The notes below the pieces were generated by a model. It was not told the DNA's origin and made no database searches. It saw only the letters and a list, made by a program, of their open reading frames with translations. From Orbaceae bacterium ESL0727 (GTDB lineage Bacteria; Pseudomonadota; Gammaproteobacteria; Enterobacterales; Orbaceae), in NCBI GenBank assembly GCA_029433345.1, contig JAQTHY010000002.1:62001-126000 (forward strand): a stretch of DNA of 64,000 nt. Direction: 5' to 3'. Shown in pieces: positions 48,546 through 60,273 of this stretch (position 1 is the stretch's first letter; every line of letters starts with the position of its first letter). The position numbers and the translations under genes are program-made.

Positions 48546-49946
48546 TTACAGATTCTGTAATACTTTCTCAACACTATCCTTAGCATCGCCAAATAACATA
48601 TAGCTATTTTCTTTAAAGAATAGTGGATTTTGTACACCAGCGTAACCGGTATTCATTGAACGTTTAGAAATGATCACATTTTTCGCTTTCCAAACTTCAA
48701 GAACAGGCATACCTGCGATAGGGCTATTTGGATCTTCCGCAGCAGCTGGATTAACGGTATCATTCGCACCAATAACCCAAACAACATCGGTCTCAGGGAA
48801 ATCGTCGTTAATTTCGTCCATTTCCAGTACGATATCATAAGGTACTTTTGCTTCGGCTAACAATACGTTCATATGACCGGGTAAACGTCCAGCCACAGGG
48901 TGAATACCAAAACGGACTTCGACACCCATTGAACGGAGTTTTTCAGTAATATTGCTTACCGCAGCTTGTGCCTGTGCAACTGCCATACCGTAACCTGGAA
49001 CGATGATAACAGAACGCGCATCTTTTAGAATTTGCGCAACTTCAGCGGGTTGTAATTCACGATATTCACCTTGTTCTTCATCTTCTGAGCTAGCGCTTTT
49101 ACTTTTATTACCAAAACCACCGGCAATAACACTAATAAATGAGCGATTCATCGCTTTACACATAATGTATGAAAGAATAGCACCAGATGAACCAACTAAC
49201 GCACCTGTTACGATTAGAAGATCATTACTCAACATAAAGCCCGCAGCGGCAGCAGCCCACCCTGAATAAGAGTTTAGCATTGAGATAACCACCGGCATAT
49301 CCGCACCACCAATCGATGCAACAAGGTGTAGACCAAATACCAAAGCAATGGCTGTCATCACGAGTAAGCAAATTAGTGCTAGGGTATAGTCATCAGTATT
49401 GACAAAAACAAACATCAGAATAATAGAAACCACAATGGCAGCTAAGTTCCAATAATGTTTATAAGGAATCGATAACGCTTTTGAGCTAATTCGACCGTTT
49501 AATTTTCCGAAGGCAACGATTGAACCCGAGAAAGTGACTGCACCAATAAAGATACCGACAAAAATTTCGATTAAATGTACGGTCACTTCATGTGATGGAA
49601 GACTCAGAACAAATGACGTTAACGGTAAAAAGCTATTAAATCCAACCAAGACAGCTGCCATACCAACAAAGCTGTGGAGTAGCGCAACCAGTTCTGGCAT
49701 TTGGGTCATTTCGACTTTTTTAGCCAGGTAAAGACCAATTGCCGCACCAATAACCATGGCAATAATGACCCAATGTAAACCACCATTAAGGGTTGCAATC
49801 GTCGCGATTAACGCTATCGCCATCCCAATCATACCGTAAATATTCCCGGTTTTGGCTGATTCTTGATTAGACAGTCCACGTAGACTAAAAATAAAGAGTA
49901 ATGCAGCAATAACGTAGGCTGCTTGAATGATTCCATGACTTAACAT
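48546..49946 (-). CDS. pntB: Transhydrogenase subunit beta
   Basis: Membrane and NADP(H)-binding subunit of the proton-translocating transhydrogenase that makes NADPH from NADH. 466 residues (E. coli 462). The N-terminal half has about nine membrane segments; domain III binds NADP through [15 protein letters not shown], with [23 protein letters not shown] and [20 protein letters not shown] following. A short acidic linker ([16 protein letters not shown]) joins them. Its ATG overlaps the pntA stop by one base. Confidence 0.97.
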   Translation of the reverse strand: MLSHGIIQAAYVIAALLFIFSLRGLSNQESAKTGNIYGMIGMAIALIATIATLNGGLHWVIIAMVIGAAIGLYLAKKVEMTQMPELVALLHSFVGMAAVLVGFNSFLPLTSFVLSLPSHEVTVHLIEIFVGIFIGAVTFSGSIVAFGKLNGRISSKALSIPYKHYWNLAAIVVSIILMFVFVNTDDYTLALICLLVMTAIALVFGLHLVASIGGADMPVVISMLNSYSGWAAAAAGFMLSNDLLIVTGALVGSSGAILSYIMCKAMNRSFISVIAGGFGNKSKSASSEDEEQGEYRELQPAEVAQILKDARSVIIVPGYGMAVAQAQAAVSNITEKLRSMGVEVRFGIHPVAGRLPGHMNVLLAEAKVPYDIVLEMDEINDDFPETDVVWVIGANDTVNPAAAEDPNSPIAGMPVLEVWKAKNVIISKRSMNTGYAGVQNPLFFKENSYMLFGDAKDSVEKVLQNL

Positions 49947-51493
49947 TATTTAGATTCTCCTTTATTACCACGTTGGAACATTTTTAGCATTCTCTGGGTA
50001 ACACAGAATCCACCAAAAATATTGATACTTGCGATTAAAATAGCGATAAAGGCGATAGCGGTAATTAAGCCGTTATCATCACCTACTTGTAGGATTGCAC
50101 CCACTAAAATAATCCCTGAAATCGCATTGGTTACTGACATGAGTGGTGTATGCAGTGAATGGGTAACATTCCAAACAACGTAATAACCGACAACACAAGA
50201 TAAGGCAAAGACAGTGAAATGGCCTAAAAAGCTTTCTGGCACAGAATTGGCTAACCAGAAGAAGGCGATAATCAAAATGGCTAAAATACCATATTTTTTA
50301 CGCGGATCCATTGGTTTAGGTTCTGGCTTAACAATAGGTGCTGCCGCTTTCTTTTGTGGCTGAGCGGACACTTTAATTGGCGGTGCTGGCCACGTAATTT
50401 CTTTATCTTTGACAACGGTGACACCACGAATGACGACATCATCGAAGTTGATATCAATCGTACCATCTTTATGTTTAGCAAGTAATTTCAAAAGATTAAG
50501 AATATTAGTACCATAGAGTTGTGAAGCTTGTGATGGCATGCGATTGGCGAGATCGGTATAACCGACGATCTTAACTTCATTATCGGTTGTATACACTTCG
50601 CCCGGTTTGGTTAATTCGCAGTTACCGCCAGTTAATGCAGCCAAATCGACAATTACGCTGCCCGGTTTCATTGACTCAACCATCTCTTTAGAGATCAGTT
50701 TTGGTGCTGGTTTACCTGGGATTAGTGCTGTGGTGATAATAATATCAACATCTTTAGCTTGGGCAGCAAAAAGCGCCATTTCGGCTTCAATAAATGCGGC
50801 TGACATCTGTTTAGCATAACCATCACCTGAGCCTGCTTCTTCTTTAAAATCAAGTTCTAAAAAGTCAGCGCCCATACTGTTGATCTGTTCAGCAACTTCT
50901 GGGCGGGTATCAAATGCACGAACGATCGCACCTAAGCTTACTGCGGCACCGATAGCCGCTAGTCCAGCTACACCGGCACCAATGACTAATACTTTGGCAG
51001 GTGGCACTTTACCTGCGGCAGTCACTTGACCGGTAAAGAAACGACCAAATTGATTAGCTGCTTCAATGACAGATCGGTAACCGGCAATATTTGACATGGA
51101 GCTTAATGCATCAAGAGATTGGGCACGTGAAATACGTGGTACACAGTCCATCGCCATGACAGTAATATTTTTGGCCGCTAATTGGTCAAGCAGTGCTTTA
51201 TGTTGCGCTGGGTAGATATAGCTGATGAGTGTCGAACCTTCCTTCATTAAAGGAATTTCTTCCTCTAATGGGGCATGAAGTTTTAAAATGAGATCATTTT
51301 GCCAAATATCATGCGTATTTTGAATAGTTGCTCCAGCATCAATAAATGCCTTGTCATCGAAATAAGCCGCGTGGCCTGCACCTTCCTCGACTGAAACTGT
51401 AAAACCCAGTTTTAACAGTTGTGTCACTGTTTGCGGTGTGGCTGCAACTCTTGCTTCATTGGCTAACCGCTCTTTAGGTATACCGATATGCAT
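49946..51493 (-). CDS. pntA: Transhydrogenase subunit alpha
   Basis: NAD(H)-binding subunit, 515 residues (E. coli 510). Starts [20 protein letters not shown]. The dinucleotide fold is [30 protein letters not shown], and the RQD-type loop region [15 protein letters not shown] is conserved. A Pro/Lys-rich linker (about 375-395) leads to four C-terminal membrane helices. Operon with pntB, divergent from mukF across a 451-bp gap. Confidence 0.97.
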   Translation of the reverse strand: MHIGIPKERLANEARVAATPQTVTQLLKLGFTVSVEEGAGHAAYFDDKAFIDAGATIQNTHDIWQNDLILKLHAPLEEEIPLMKEGSTLISYIYPAQHKALLDQLAAKNITVMAMDCVPRISRAQSLDALSSMSNIAGYRSVIEAANQFGRFFTGQVTAAGKVPPAKVLVIGAGVAGLAAIGAAVSLGAIVRAFDTRPEVAEQINSMGADFLELDFKEEAGSGDGYAKQMSAAFIEAEMALFAAQAKDVDIIITTALIPGKPAPKLISKEMVESMKPGSVIVDLAALTGGNCELTKPGEVYTTDNEVKIVGYTDLANRMPSQASQLYGTNILNLLKLLAKHKDGTIDINFDDVVIRGVTVVKDKEITWPAPPIKVSAQPQKKAAAPIVKPEPKPMDPRKKYGILAILIIAFFWLANSVPESFLGHFTVFALSCVVGYYVVWNVTHSLHTPLMSVTNAISGIILVGAILQVGDDNGLITAIAFIAILIASINIFGGFCVTQRMLKMFQRGNKGESK

Positions 51494-51944
51494 AGCATTA
51501 AGTCCTTATATAAAAGTTAAAAATAAATACTGCTCGATTCTAGCACAAATTGCGTGCAGTGTTAGCGCCAATTTATTACCTTATGGTAATTATTTTGATA
51601 GTCTAATACAATCACTTGCTCAATATGACAGCAATCATTTTTAACTTTTTGACTAAAGATAATCGATAATATATCTAGCGTTAAAAAAATTCAGCCTAAA
51701 AAATTTTACATAAACGTAGGGTAACTCTGAAACATCGTTATGAAATTTGTCTGTTAATTTTTTCCTAATAACAGCCTAACAATTATCATACAAATTCCCT
51801 ACAATTTGTTATATAATCGAGGCATTTCTGCGTGCAAAATAGCTTATTTTTTATACAGAAGATCGGTATGACTTAGCGCGCTTTCAAATAAAGTATCGTA
51901 TTTACGTGATAAGGTGATTATTCAGCCTTGATTAAGGAATCTAT
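51494..51944. other. Divergent pntA-mukF intergenic region
   Basis: 451 bp containing dispersed repeat copy 4 (51701-51736). A TATAAT at 51812-51817 could be the mukF -10 box, but the matching -35 is poor. No gene is seen. smtA, which precedes mukF in E. coli, is absent. Confidence 0.5.
51701..51736 (+). repeat. Dispersed bipartite repeat, copy 4
   Basis: AAATTTTACATAAACG, 10-base spacer, TCTGAAACATCG. Located 208 bp before mukF. Copy 5, in the opposite orientation, lies just after mukB, so the muk operon is bracketed by inverted copies. Confidence 0.8.
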
Positions 51945-53267
51945 ATGATGGATTTTTCCCAATCAGTACCGGAATTGGTCTCTTGGGCAAAAAAAAGTGA
52001 TTTTTCGATAGCCTTACCAACCGAAAGACTTGCCTTTTTGTTGGCAATTGCGGCGTTAAATGGTGAGCGCTTTGATGGCGAAATGACGGAAAGTGAGTTG
52101 GTCGATGCCTTTCGACATGTGTCACAAATTTTTGCGCAAAGCGAAGAGACTATTACCGTACGTGCCAATAATGCCATTAACGATTTAGTTCGTCAGCGAT
52201 TAATCACGCGTTTTACCAGCGAAATGAGTGATGGTTATGCGATTTATCGTTTAACGCCTCTTGGTATGGGGATTACGGATTATTATATTCGGCAACGTGA
52301 ATTTTCGACTTTGCGTCTTTCTATGCAGCTTTCTATTGTTGCGCAAGAACTTAAACGGGCGGCTGATGCGGCACAAGAAGATGGTGATGACCTGCATTGG
52401 CATCGTAACGTATTTGCGCCATTAAAGTATTCGGTCGCAGAAATCTTTGACAGCATTGATATCACGCAACGGGTGATGGATGAGCAGCAAGCTGAAGTCA
52501 AACAAAATATCTCTTCACTGTTAAGTCAAGATTGGCAAGCAGCAATTAATAGTTGTGAAGGTTTGCTATTTGAAACATCAAAAACGCTACGCGAGCTGCA
52601 AGATACGTTAGCGGCTGCCGGCGATAAATTACAAGCGAGTTTACTGTTAATTCAAGATGCGACATTAGGTAAACCCGATCTCGACAAGATTAATAATGTA
52701 GTGATCGATCTACAAAATAAGCTCGATCGCATTATTGGCTGGGGGCAACAAGCTATTGATCTGTGGATTGGCTATGATCGTCATGTCCATAAATTTATTC
52801 GTACAGCTATTGATCTCGATAAAAACCGTATCTTTTCGCAACGGTTGCGTAAATCGATACAAACCTATTTTGAGTTACCTTGGTCACTCACATTTGTTAC
52901 CGCTGACCGCTTATTGGATATGCGTGATGAAGAGTTAGCCTTACAGGAAGCGGAAGTGACCGGCGAATTGCCATCTGCACTCGAATTCGAAATGGTCGAA
53001 GAGATTCAAAAACATATCATTGCCCATATTGAACAAAATCTTGCTATTTTTAAGCAAAATAATAGACCGTTGAATATGAGCGAGGCGATGTACAACTATT
53101 TAAAACAGTTCCCACGTGAGCAACATTTTGATATTGCAAGGCTATTTATCGATCAAGCTATTCGTTTAGGCATTGCCAACGATGACTTACTAGGCCTCCC
53201 GGCTAAATGGAAACCGATTAACGATTATGGAGCTAAGGTACAAGCACATGTCATCAATATATACTAA
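51945..53267 (+). CDS. mukF: Kleisin subunit of the MukBEF condensin
   Basis: Bridges MukB heads and recruits MukE. 440 residues, the same length as E. coli MukF. N-terminal winged-helix dimerisation region ([30 protein letters not shown]), middle helical domain, C-terminal winged helix ending near [27 protein letters not shown] precedes ATG 51945 (and ATG 51948). mukE begins inside its last codons. Confidence 0.96.
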   Translation: MMDFSQSVPELVSWAKKSDFSIALPTERLAFLLAIAALNGERFDGEMTESELVDAFRHVSQIFAQSEETITVRANNAINDLVRQRLITRFTSEMSDGYAIYRLTPLGMGITDYYIRQREFSTLRLSMQLSIVAQELKRAADAAQEDGDDLHWHRNVFAPLKYSVAEIFDSIDITQRVMDEQQAEVKQNISSLLSQDWQAAINSCEGLLFETSKTLRELQDTLAAAGDKLQASLLLIQDATLGKPDLDKINNVVIDLQNKLDRIIGWGQQAIDLWIGYDRHVHKFIRTAIDLDKNRIFSQRLRKSIQTYFELPWSLTFVTADRLLDMRDEELALQEAEVTGELPSALEFEMVEEIQKHIIAHIEQNLAIFKQNNRPLNMSEAMYNYLKQFPREQHFDIARLFIDQAIRLGIANDDLLGLPAKWKPINDYGAKVQAHVINIY

Positions 53268-54117
53268 AGATCTGGATAAAGATGTTTTTGATACAGATCG
53301 GTTTAATACCGATCGATCCAATACCACTAGTACAGACAGTCAAGAAGCGGAGCCACTTTCGGATGTGATGGATCGCATTGCGGCAAGTTCTAAAGCTTCA
53401 TTAGATAAATATATGCCGATTAAATTGGCGCAAGCCATTGCATCGCCGATTTTCCCTGAGCTTGATAGTCAGCTCCGTTCAGGTCGCCATATTGGTATTG
53501 ACGAATTAGATAACCACGCTTTTTTGATGGATTTTCAGCGCGAACTGGAACAGTTTTATCAACGTTATAATGTCGAATTAATTCGTGCGCCTGAAGGCTT
53601 CTTTTATCTCCGTCCGCGCTCTACAACGCTAATTCCACGATCAGTATTATCTGAATTGGATATGCTAGTTGGTAAAGTGCTGTGCTACCTTTATTTGAGT
53701 CCAGAACGGTTGGCCCATGAAGGCATTTTTACCTTACAAGAATTATTTGACGAATTACTCTCGCTAGCGGACGAAACGAAATTACTCAAATTAGTGAATC
53801 AACGCTCAACAGGATCAGATTTAGATCGTCAAAAACTGTTTGATAAAGTCAAAACAGCGGTTAACCGTTTGCGCCGATTAGGCATGCTCTTTTTTATCGT
53901 GGGTAATGACGGCCGATCTGATAGTAGTCGTTATGACAATAACCGTTTCCGCATTAATGAAGCAATTTTCCGCTTTGGCGCAGATGTGCGTAGTAGCGAT
54001 GATGCAAAAGAAGCACAATTACGCCTGATTCGTGATGGTGAAGCGATTAAGATCGAATCCTCACTCAGTTTGGATGATGCACCACAAGATGATGATGCGA
54101 ATGAGGAGACAGAATAA
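53248..54117 (+). CDS. mukE: MukE, condensin accessory subunit
   Basis: Binds MukF and regulates the MukB ATPase cycle. 289 residues against 234 in E. coli. The core is highly conserved ([66 protein letters not shown]). An N-terminal extension of about 40 residues, Asp/Thr/Ser-rich ([20 protein letters not shown]), precedes [10 protein letters not shown] small Asp/Ser/Asn insert sits near [17 protein letters not shown] 53248 has TAAGGT 8 nt upstream; it overlaps mukF by 20 bp. An acidic tail leads into mukB. Confidence 0.95.
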   Translation: MSSIYTKDLDKDVFDTDRFNTDRSNTTSTDSQEAEPLSDVMDRIAASSKASLDKYMPIKLAQAIASPIFPELDSQLRSGRHIGIDELDNHAFLMDFQRELEQFYQRYNVELIRAPEGFFYLRPRSTTLIPRSVLSELDMLVGKVLCYLYLSPERLAHEGIFTLQELFDELLSLADETKLLKLVNQRSTGSDLDRQKLFDKVKTAVNRLRRLGMLFFIVGNDGRSDSSRYDNNRFRINEAIFRFGADVRSSDDAKEAQLRLIRDGEAIKIESSLSLDDAPQDDDANEETE

Positions 54118-54118
54118 G

Positions 54119-57100
54119 ATGGTAGAACAAACGATGCCCGAAGATAATGTAATTGTGCCAGACGAGATGGATATTAAGCGTGTTGAGCAACCTGCACAAC
54201 GCAATGATAAATTGGATCAAGAAGTGAGTCCTAAACAGACGAGTGAACCGTATGGCGAATTTGAAAATGGACAAGATGATGAAGATGGTGCAGCTAAACA
54301 GGCAATGACTATGTTGGATAACCATACCGCAACTGTTCATGCTCCGACTATGATTGATCATGGTAAATTGATCGATCATGGTAAATTTCACTCATTAACC
54401 TTAATTAATTGGAACGGTTTTTTTGCCCGTACATTTGATCTCGATCATCTGGTCACAACGTTATCGGGTGGTAATGGTGCTGGTAAATCAACAACCATGG
54501 CCGCTTTTGTCACAGCCTTAATTCCTGATTTGACCTTATTGCATTTCCGAAATACAACTGAAGCGGGTGCGACGTCGGGATCACGTGATAAAGGCTTACA
54601 TGGCAAATTAAAACCGGGTGTCTGTTATTCGCTACTGGATGTGGTTAATTCGCGTAACCAACGCATCATCTGTGGTGTTCGTTTACAGCAAGTGGCCGGG
54701 CGAGATAAAAAAGTAGATATCAAACCTTTTTTTATTCAAGGATTATCGGTCAATATTACGCCAACTGAAATTGTCACTGAAAGAATCAATGAAAAACAAG
54801 TCCGTATTTTATCACTTACTGAGCTGAAAGATAAACTAGATACGATAGATGGTATTGTCTTTAAACAATTTAATTCGATTACCGATTATCACGCTGTAAT
54901 GTTTGATTTCGGTATTTTACCGAAACGGTTGCGATCGGCATCTGATCGCAGTAAATATTATCGCCTGCTAGAAGCCTCACTTTATGGTGGTATTTCCAGT
55001 GCCATTACGCGCTCTTTGCGGGACTATTTGTTACCCGAAAATAGCGGTGTGCGAAAAGCGTTCCAAGATATGGAATCCGCACTGCGTGAAAATCGGATGA
55101 CATTAGAAGCGATTCGGGTAACCCAGTCTGATCGGGATCTCTTTAAACATCTCATCACGCAATCGACTGACTATGTTGCTGCTGATTATATGCGTCATGC
55201 GAATGAAAGACGTGTAAACATTGAAGCGGTGCTAGGATTACGGCGTGATCTGTTTAAAACGCAAGAACAACTATTGGGCAACCAGTATCGCCAAGTCGAT
55301 ATGTCTAAAGCGTTGCAAGAATATCAAGAGTCTCAAAGTGGTTTAGAAACCGATCTGCAAGCAGCGAGTGATCATCTTAATTTAGTGCAGACCGCATTGC
55401 GCGAACAAGAAAAAATCGGTCGTTATCAAGCTGATCTCGATGAATTGAGCATTAAGCTTGAAGAACAGAATGAAGTGGTACTCGAAGCCCAAGAACAGTA
55501 TCAAGCTTGTCGTGAAAAAGCGCAAGAAACAGAACAAGAAGTCGACGAGATCAAAACGCAGCTTGCCAATTATCAGCAAGCGCTTGATGTACAGCAAACT
55601 CGCGCTATCCAATATCAGCAAGCTTTACAAGCATTAAAAAATGCCCAAACGCTTTGTCAACTACCTGATCTAAGTGTTGCAAATATAGAAGAGTATGTGG
55701 CCGATTTTACTAAACGGCAACAGACTATTACCGAACAAGTGTTAGCGTTAGAACAGACATTAAGTGTTGCGGATGCTGCTGCTCATCAGTTCGATCGGGC
55801 TTATCAATTAGTGGTTAAATTAGTGGGCGATGTTGCGCGCAGTGAAGCGTGGCAATCAGCTAAAGACGCACTGCGCGAATGGCCGTCACACTGTTATCAA
55901 GCTGAAAAAGCGGCACAGTTACAACTGCAACTTGATGAACTCGAACAACGCTTGTTAGAACAAAAAGATGCGCAATCATTACTTAATCAATTTTGTAAAC
56001 GCATTGGTCGCCATATCGATTATGATGAGTTAGACGATTTACAACAAGAATTAGAACTCAAGTTAGATGAAAGTGCACAAAGTGCCGCAGAATCAAGTGA
56101 AAAACGGATTGTATCGCGTCAAGAACTGGAACAAATTCAGGCGAAAATAGCCGAATGTCGTCAAAAAGCACCGCAATGGCTTAAAGCGCAAGATGCGTTA
56201 ACAACATTACAGGATCAATCAGGCGAAAACTTCAACGATAGCCAAATGGTGACGCGCTATATGCAGAAGTTACTTGAGCAGGAGAGGGGATTAACCACTG
56301 AGCGCGATAAAATTAGTGTGAGACGTAGTCAGCTTGATCAACAGATCGAACAACTAAACCAACCTAGTGGTGTTGATGATGGTCGATTATCGTCATTAGC
56401 TGAGCGTTTTAATGGTGTATTACTTTCTGAAATTTATGAAGATGTGACCATTGATGATGCGCCTTACTTTTCGGCACTTTATGGTCCAGCACGGCAAGCT
56501 ATTGTGGTTCCCGATTTAGCACAGGTCAAAGCGCAATTAGAAACGCTAACCAATAGTGACGAGGATTATCCTGAAGATATCTATTTTATTGAAGGTGATC
56601 CCTCATCATTCGATGACAGTGTGTTTGATTGTGAAGAGCTTAATAAAGCTGTTCTCGTCAAAACGGGTGATCGGCAGTGGCGATTTTCACATTTCCCTGC
56701 AGTACCTTTATTTGGGCGCGCCGCACGCGAACAACATTTAGAAAAACTATCTGCAGAACGGGATATTCTACACGAACGCTATGCGACACTCTCGTTTGAT
56801 CTACAAAAATTACAACGATTAGAACAGAATCTTAGCCAGTTTATTGGGCAGTTTTTATCAATTGCCTTTGATGCCGATCCTGAAACGCAAGCACAACAAT
56901 TAGCTGTAAGACGTAGCGAAATTGAGCGGCTGTTAAGTTCCCAAGAAGGCATTGATACACAAAATCAGCAGCAGGTTGCCAATTGTAAAGATCAATTAAA
57001 CATGGTCAATAAGCTGATTGCTCAGTTGCATCTCTTGGCTGATGACGATCTGGCTAATCGGGTTGATGATTTGCGCGAACAGACTACTGTCGCACAAGAA

Positions 57101-58801
57101 TCTGCACAATATGTGAATCGTAATCGCCATGTGATCAGTGAACTCGAACCGATTTTGTCGGTATTACAAAGTGATCCGGAACAAATCGATGTCACACGTG
57201 AACATTATGATGAGATAAAAAAATCACAACAAACTATTCGCAGTCAGTTATTTGCATTAACGGAAGTGATACAGCGACGTGCACATTTTAGTTATGCTGA
57301 TTCGGCCAATATGTGGTCCGAAGATGGTTCATCTAAAAATGGTGATCTCAATGAACAATTGCGGACGAGATTAACGCTTGTTGAAGCAGAACGTGCGCAG
57401 GCGCGGGCGCAAATGCAGCAATATCAGGATAAATATAATCAATATAATCAAACGCTCGCGTCATTGAAAAGTGCGTATGATACTAAACATGACATGCTTA
57501 CTGAATTGCATAAAGAAATAGAACAGATTGGTGTGAAAGCGGATGCGGCTACCGAAGAACGTGCACGCATACGTCGCGATGAGATGCATCAAAAACTGAA
57601 TGATAATCGTCAACAATGTTCATCATTAGATAAACAGATTATGATGTGCGAAAACGAAGTTGCCCAGTTGCAAAAACGACTCACACAAACATTGCGCGAT
57701 TATAAACAGGTTCGCAAGCAAGTTGTGCAAGCAAAAGCGGGCTGGTGCTTGGTTATGCGCTTAGTCAAAGATAATAGTGTTGAACGCCGTGTGCATCGTC
57801 GCGAACTTGCCTATTTGAGTGCGGATGAATTGCGATCAATGTCAGATAAAGCACTCGGTTCATTAAGATTGGCGGTTGCTGATAATGAACATTTACGTGA
57901 TGTATTACGGTTGTCGGAAGATCCAAAACGACCAGAACGGAAAATTCAATTTTACATTGCTGTTTATCAACATCTGCGTGAACGAATTCGCCAAGATATT
58001 GTTAAAACGGATGATCCAATTGAAGCGATTGAACAGATGGAAATCGAATTATCGCGGCTGACCGAAGAGTTAACTGCACGAGAACAGCAACTGGCGATCA
58101 GCGCCAAAAGTGTTGCGAACATTATTCGTAAAACGATTCAACGTGAACAAAACCGTATCCGTATGTTAAATCAAGGTTTACAAGCGGTAGCATTTGGTCA
58201 AGTTAATGGTGTGCGTTTAAATGTTAATGTCCGCGAAGCGCACGCGTCGTTATTGACTGCATTGGCGGATGACCAAAATGAGCATCAAGATCTGTTTGCA
58301 AATAATCAGATGACTTTCTCAGAAGCGTTAGCTAAGCTTTATCAAAGACTCAATCCGCATATCGATATGGGACAACGCACAGCACAAAATGTGGGTGAAG
58401 AGTTGCTTGATTATCGTAATTATCTCGAAATGGGCGTTGAAGTCAATCGAGGTGCCGATGGTTGGTTGCGTGCCGAAAGTGGTGCACTGTCAACTGGGGA
58501 AGCAATTGGTACTGGGATGTCTATTTTATTAATGGTAATCCAGAGTTGGGAAGAAGAGTCAAAACGGTTACGTAATAAAGAGATTTCGCCATGTCGTTTG
58601 CTCTTTTTAGATGAAGCTGCGCGTTTGGATGCGAAATCGATAGCAACACTATTTGAGCTGTGCGAAAAACTCGAAATGCAACTGATTATTGCCGCGCCAG
58701 AAAATATTAGTCCTGAAAAAGGAACGACCTATAAATTAGTACGTAAAGTTATCAATAACCAAGAATATGTGCATGTTGTAGGCTTGAAAGGTTTTGCTTG
58801 A
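54119..58801 (+). CDS. mukB: MukB, SMC-like chromosome condensin ATPase
   Basis: 1560 residues against 1486 in E. coli. Walker A is [15 protein letters not shown]; long coiled-coil arms flank a hinge near [39 protein letters not shown]; the C-terminal head has the signature [20 protein letters not shown] and Walker [14 protein letters not shown]. The E. coli protein starts MIERGKFRSLTL; here an acidic extension of about 77 residues comes first, then [18 protein letters not shown] with an 18-bp tandem duplication at the core start. ATG 54119 has GAGGAGA 9 nt upstream; the internal ATG 54350 has none. The C-terminus stops at GLKGFA, about 20 residues short of E. coli. Confidence 0.95.
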   Translation: MVEQTMPEDNVIVPDEMDIKRVEQPAQRNDKLDQEVSPKQTSEPYGEFENGQDDEDGAAKQAMTMLDNHTATVHAPTMIDHGKLIDHGKFHSLTLINWNGFFARTFDLDHLVTTLSGGNGAGKSTTMAAFVTALIPDLTLLHFRNTTEAGATSGSRDKGLHGKLKPGVCYSLLDVVNSRNQRIICGVRLQQVAGRDKKVDIKPFFIQGLSVNITPTEIVTERINEKQVRILSLTELKDKLDTIDGIVFKQFNSITDYHAVMFDFGILPKRLRSASDRSKYYRLLEASLYGGISSAITRSLRDYLLPENSGVRKAFQDMESALRENRMTLEAIRVTQSDRDLFKHLITQSTDYVAADYMRHANERRVNIEAVLGLRRDLFKTQEQLLGNQYRQVDMSKALQEYQESQSGLETDLQAASDHLNLVQTALREQEKIGRYQADLDELSIKLEEQNEVVLEAQEQYQACREKAQETEQEVDEIKTQLANYQQALDVQQTRAIQYQQALQALKNAQTLCQLPDLSVANIEEYVADFTKRQQTITEQVLALEQTLSVADAAAHQFDRAYQLVVKLVGDVARSEAWQSAKDALREWPSHCYQAEKAAQLQLQLDELEQRLLEQKDAQSLLNQFCKRIGRHIDYDELDDLQQELELKLDESAQSAAESSEKRIVSRQELEQIQAKIAECRQKAPQWLKAQDALTTLQDQSGENFNDSQMVTRYMQKLLEQERGLTTERDKISVRRSQLDQQIEQLNQPSGVDDGRLSSLAERFNGVLLSEIYEDVTIDDAPYFSALYGPARQAIVVPDLAQVKAQLETLTNSDEDYPEDIYFIEGDPSSFDDSVFDCEELNKAVLVKTGDRQWRFSHFPAVPLFGRAAREQHLEKLSAERDILHERYATLSFDLQKLQRLEQNLSQFIGQFLSIAFDADPETQAQQLAVRRSEIERLLSSQEGIDTQNQQQVANCKDQLNMVNKLIAQLHLLADDDLANRVDDLREQTTVAQESAQYVNRNRHVISELEPILSVLQSDPEQIDVTREHYDEIKKSQQTIRSQLFALTEVIQRRAHFSYADSANMWSEDGSSKNGDLNEQLRTRLTLVEAERAQARAQMQQYQDKYNQYNQTLASLKSAYDTKHDMLTELHKEIEQIGVKADAATEERARIRRDEMHQKLNDNRQQCSSLDKQIMMCENEVAQLQKRLTQTLRDYKQVRKQVVQAKAGWCLVMRLVKDNSVERRVHRRELAYLSADELRSMSDKALGSLRLAVADNEHLRDVLRLSEDPKRPERKIQFYIAVYQHLRERIRQDIVKTDDPIEAIEQMEIELSRLTEELTAREQQLAISAKSVANIIRKTIQREQNRIRMLNQGLQAVAFGQVNGVRLNVNVREAHASLLTALADDQNEHQDLFANNQMTFSEALAKLYQRLNPHIDMGQRTAQNVGEELLDYRNYLEMGVEVNRGADGWLRAESGALSTGEAIGTGMSILLMVIQSWEEESKRLRNKEISPCRLLFLDEAARLDAKSIATLFELCEKLEMQLIIAAPENISPEKGTTYKLVRKVINNQEYVHVVGLKGFA

Positions 58802-58826
58802 TAAAGCGTTTTTGCGAAAAAATTAT

Positions 58827-58860
58827 CACCAACTGAATAGTCAGTTGGTGTAGTTTTATT
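58827..58860 (+). terminator. Intrinsic terminator of mukFEB
   Basis: CACCAACTGA (58827-58836) / TCAGTTGGTG (58841-58850) with an ATAG loop, followed by TAGTTTTATT. 26 bp after the mukB stop. Confidence 0.8.
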
Positions 58861-59346
58861 GGCCTAACTGGGTTATTTTTCCCGGCTATCTTCTCCAGTC
58901 TCTTCTTCTTTATTTTCCTCATTATTTTCGTCTATCTTTTCTGCTATCAAAAATAAAAATATAAAAACGTTTATTGGATGTTTCAGAACTAGTATACGTT
59001 TATGTCAAATTTTTAAAATTTGCGACAAAATAAAAATTAAAATAATGGATAAAATTGGGTATCTAATATGACTATCTATTATTTTTTGTTATTCTTAAAT
59101 ATTAGTTAAAAACATAACTTTACTGCTGTGCAAAATCTTTAAAAGTGATTGTTTTATTTGGATTATTGTTAGGGTGATTAGAGAAGTGAAAGCATGACTT
59201 TGCTGAAGCTGGTGGCTATATTCGTAAATAGTTATTAAGAATTAGTGTAAAATATTATACAATAACCCCATCTATGCTCATTACTAGGCAAAGTTAATGA
59301 GCGTGCACACATTAGTAGTCAACAGCATGACAGTGAGAGATAAATA
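58861..59346. other. mukB-accD intergenic region
   Basis: About 490 bp between the muk terminator and accD, very AT-rich. Contains a pyrimidine-rich run (about 58885-58945) and repeat copy 5. No supported gene is seen. AccD is probably transcribed from a promoter within the last 150 bp; none stands out. Confidence 0.45.
58976..59014 (-). repeat. Dispersed bipartite repeat, copy 5
   Basis: Minus strand: AAAAATTTGACATAAACG, 10-base spacer, TCTGAAACATCC. Inverted relative to copy 4, the two lying on either side of mukFEB. Confidence 0.8.
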
Positions 59347-60237
59347 ATGAGCTGGATTGAAAAAATTTTGAATAAAAATAATATCTCGTCAGATCATAAA
59401 AAGGCGAATATTCCGGGTGGCGTTTGGACTAAATGTAATAGTTGTGGTCAAGTGATTTATCAAGTCGAACTTGAACGCAATTTACAAGTCTGCCCAAAAT
59501 GTGATCACCACATGCATATTCCTGCACGAGTACGTTTATATCGTTTTTTAGATGAAGGATCTGACAGTGAAATCGGTGCGGATTTAGCACCTAAAGATAT
59601 CCTTAAATTCAAAGATACTAAAAAATATAAAGATCGCCTGCTTTCTGCACAAAAAGAGACGCATGAAAAAGATGCGATGGTGGTGATGAAAGGCACCTTA
59701 ATGGGAATCCCTGTTGTTACTGCTGCATTTGAATTTGCGTTTATTGGTGGTTCGATGTCGTCAGTGGTGGGGGCATTATTTGTCCGTGCTGCAGAACAAG
59801 CAATTGCAGATAAATGTCCGCTAATCTGTTTTTCAACTAGTGGCGGTGCCCGTATGCAAGAGGCACTTTTTTCATTAATGCAGATGGCTAAAACCAGTGC
59901 GATTTTAGCTAAAATGCAAGATGAAGGTTTACCTTATATTTCGGTGATGACGGATCCAACCATGGGCGGCGTATCCGCTAGTCTAGCCATGTTAGGGGAT
60001 ATTAATATTGCTGAACCCAAAGCATTAATTGGTTTTGCCGGACCGCGCGTGATTGAACAGACAGTACGCGAAACATTACCAGAAGGCTTCCAACGCAGTG
60101 AATTTTTATTAGAAAAAGGGGCGTTAGATATGATTGTTCATCGTAAAGATCTTCGTCCGAAAATCGCCAGTTTATTGGCAAAATTAATGAAATTACCCGA
60201 TCCTTTTAATGAAATTGTGATCGATGAAACGGCTTAA
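59347..60237 (+). CDS. accD: Acetyl-CoA carboxylase carboxyltransferase subunit beta
   Basis: With AccA, transfers the carboxyl group from biotin to acetyl-CoA, the committed step of fatty acid synthesis. 296 residues (E. coli 304). N-terminal zinc ribbon with four Cys ([15 protein letters not shown]), then the crotonase-like core ([63 protein letters not shown]). First gene of accD-folC-dedD-cvpA-purF, in E. coli order. Confidence 0.97.
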   Translation: MSWIEKILNKNNISSDHKKANIPGGVWTKCNSCGQVIYQVELERNLQVCPKCDHHMHIPARVRLYRFLDEGSDSEIGADLAPKDILKFKDTKKYKDRLLSAQKETHEKDAMVVMKGTLMGIPVVTAAFEFAFIGGSMSSVVGALFVRAAEQAIADKCPLICFSTSGGARMQEALFSLMQMAKTSAILAKMQDEGLPYISVMTDPTMGGVSASLAMLGDINIAEPKALIGFAGPRVIEQTVRETLPEGFQRSEFLLEKGALDMIVHRKDLRPKIASLLAKLMKLPDPFNEIVIDETA

Positions 60238-60273
60238 TTAACCCTATAGCAACTAAGTATGTGAACGCCAAGT

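Noticed and set aside
54032-54118. Extra N-terminal residues of mukB starting at 54032
   Set aside because: Would overlap mukE by 86 bp and is Met/Arg/His-rich out-of-frame sequence; the start at 54119 has a proper Shine-Dalgarno.
58880-58990. Minus-strand frame with a hydrophobic stretch and an acidic tail (EKIDENNEENKEEE)
   Set aside because: No ATG or GTG start, no ribosome binding site; it comes from a purine-rich tract and crosses the repeat.
58976-59014. Resemblance of the repeat (TTATGTCAAAT) to the XerD arm of dif (TTATGTTAAAT)
   Set aside because: The opposite arm does not resemble a XerC arm and there are five copies in 64 kb, whereas dif is normally unique. Kept only as a dispersed repeat.
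51701-59014. mukFEB as a composite transposon
   Set aside because: No transposase or target-site duplication is visible and mukFEB is a core gene set in this group; only the inverted repeat arrangement is reported.
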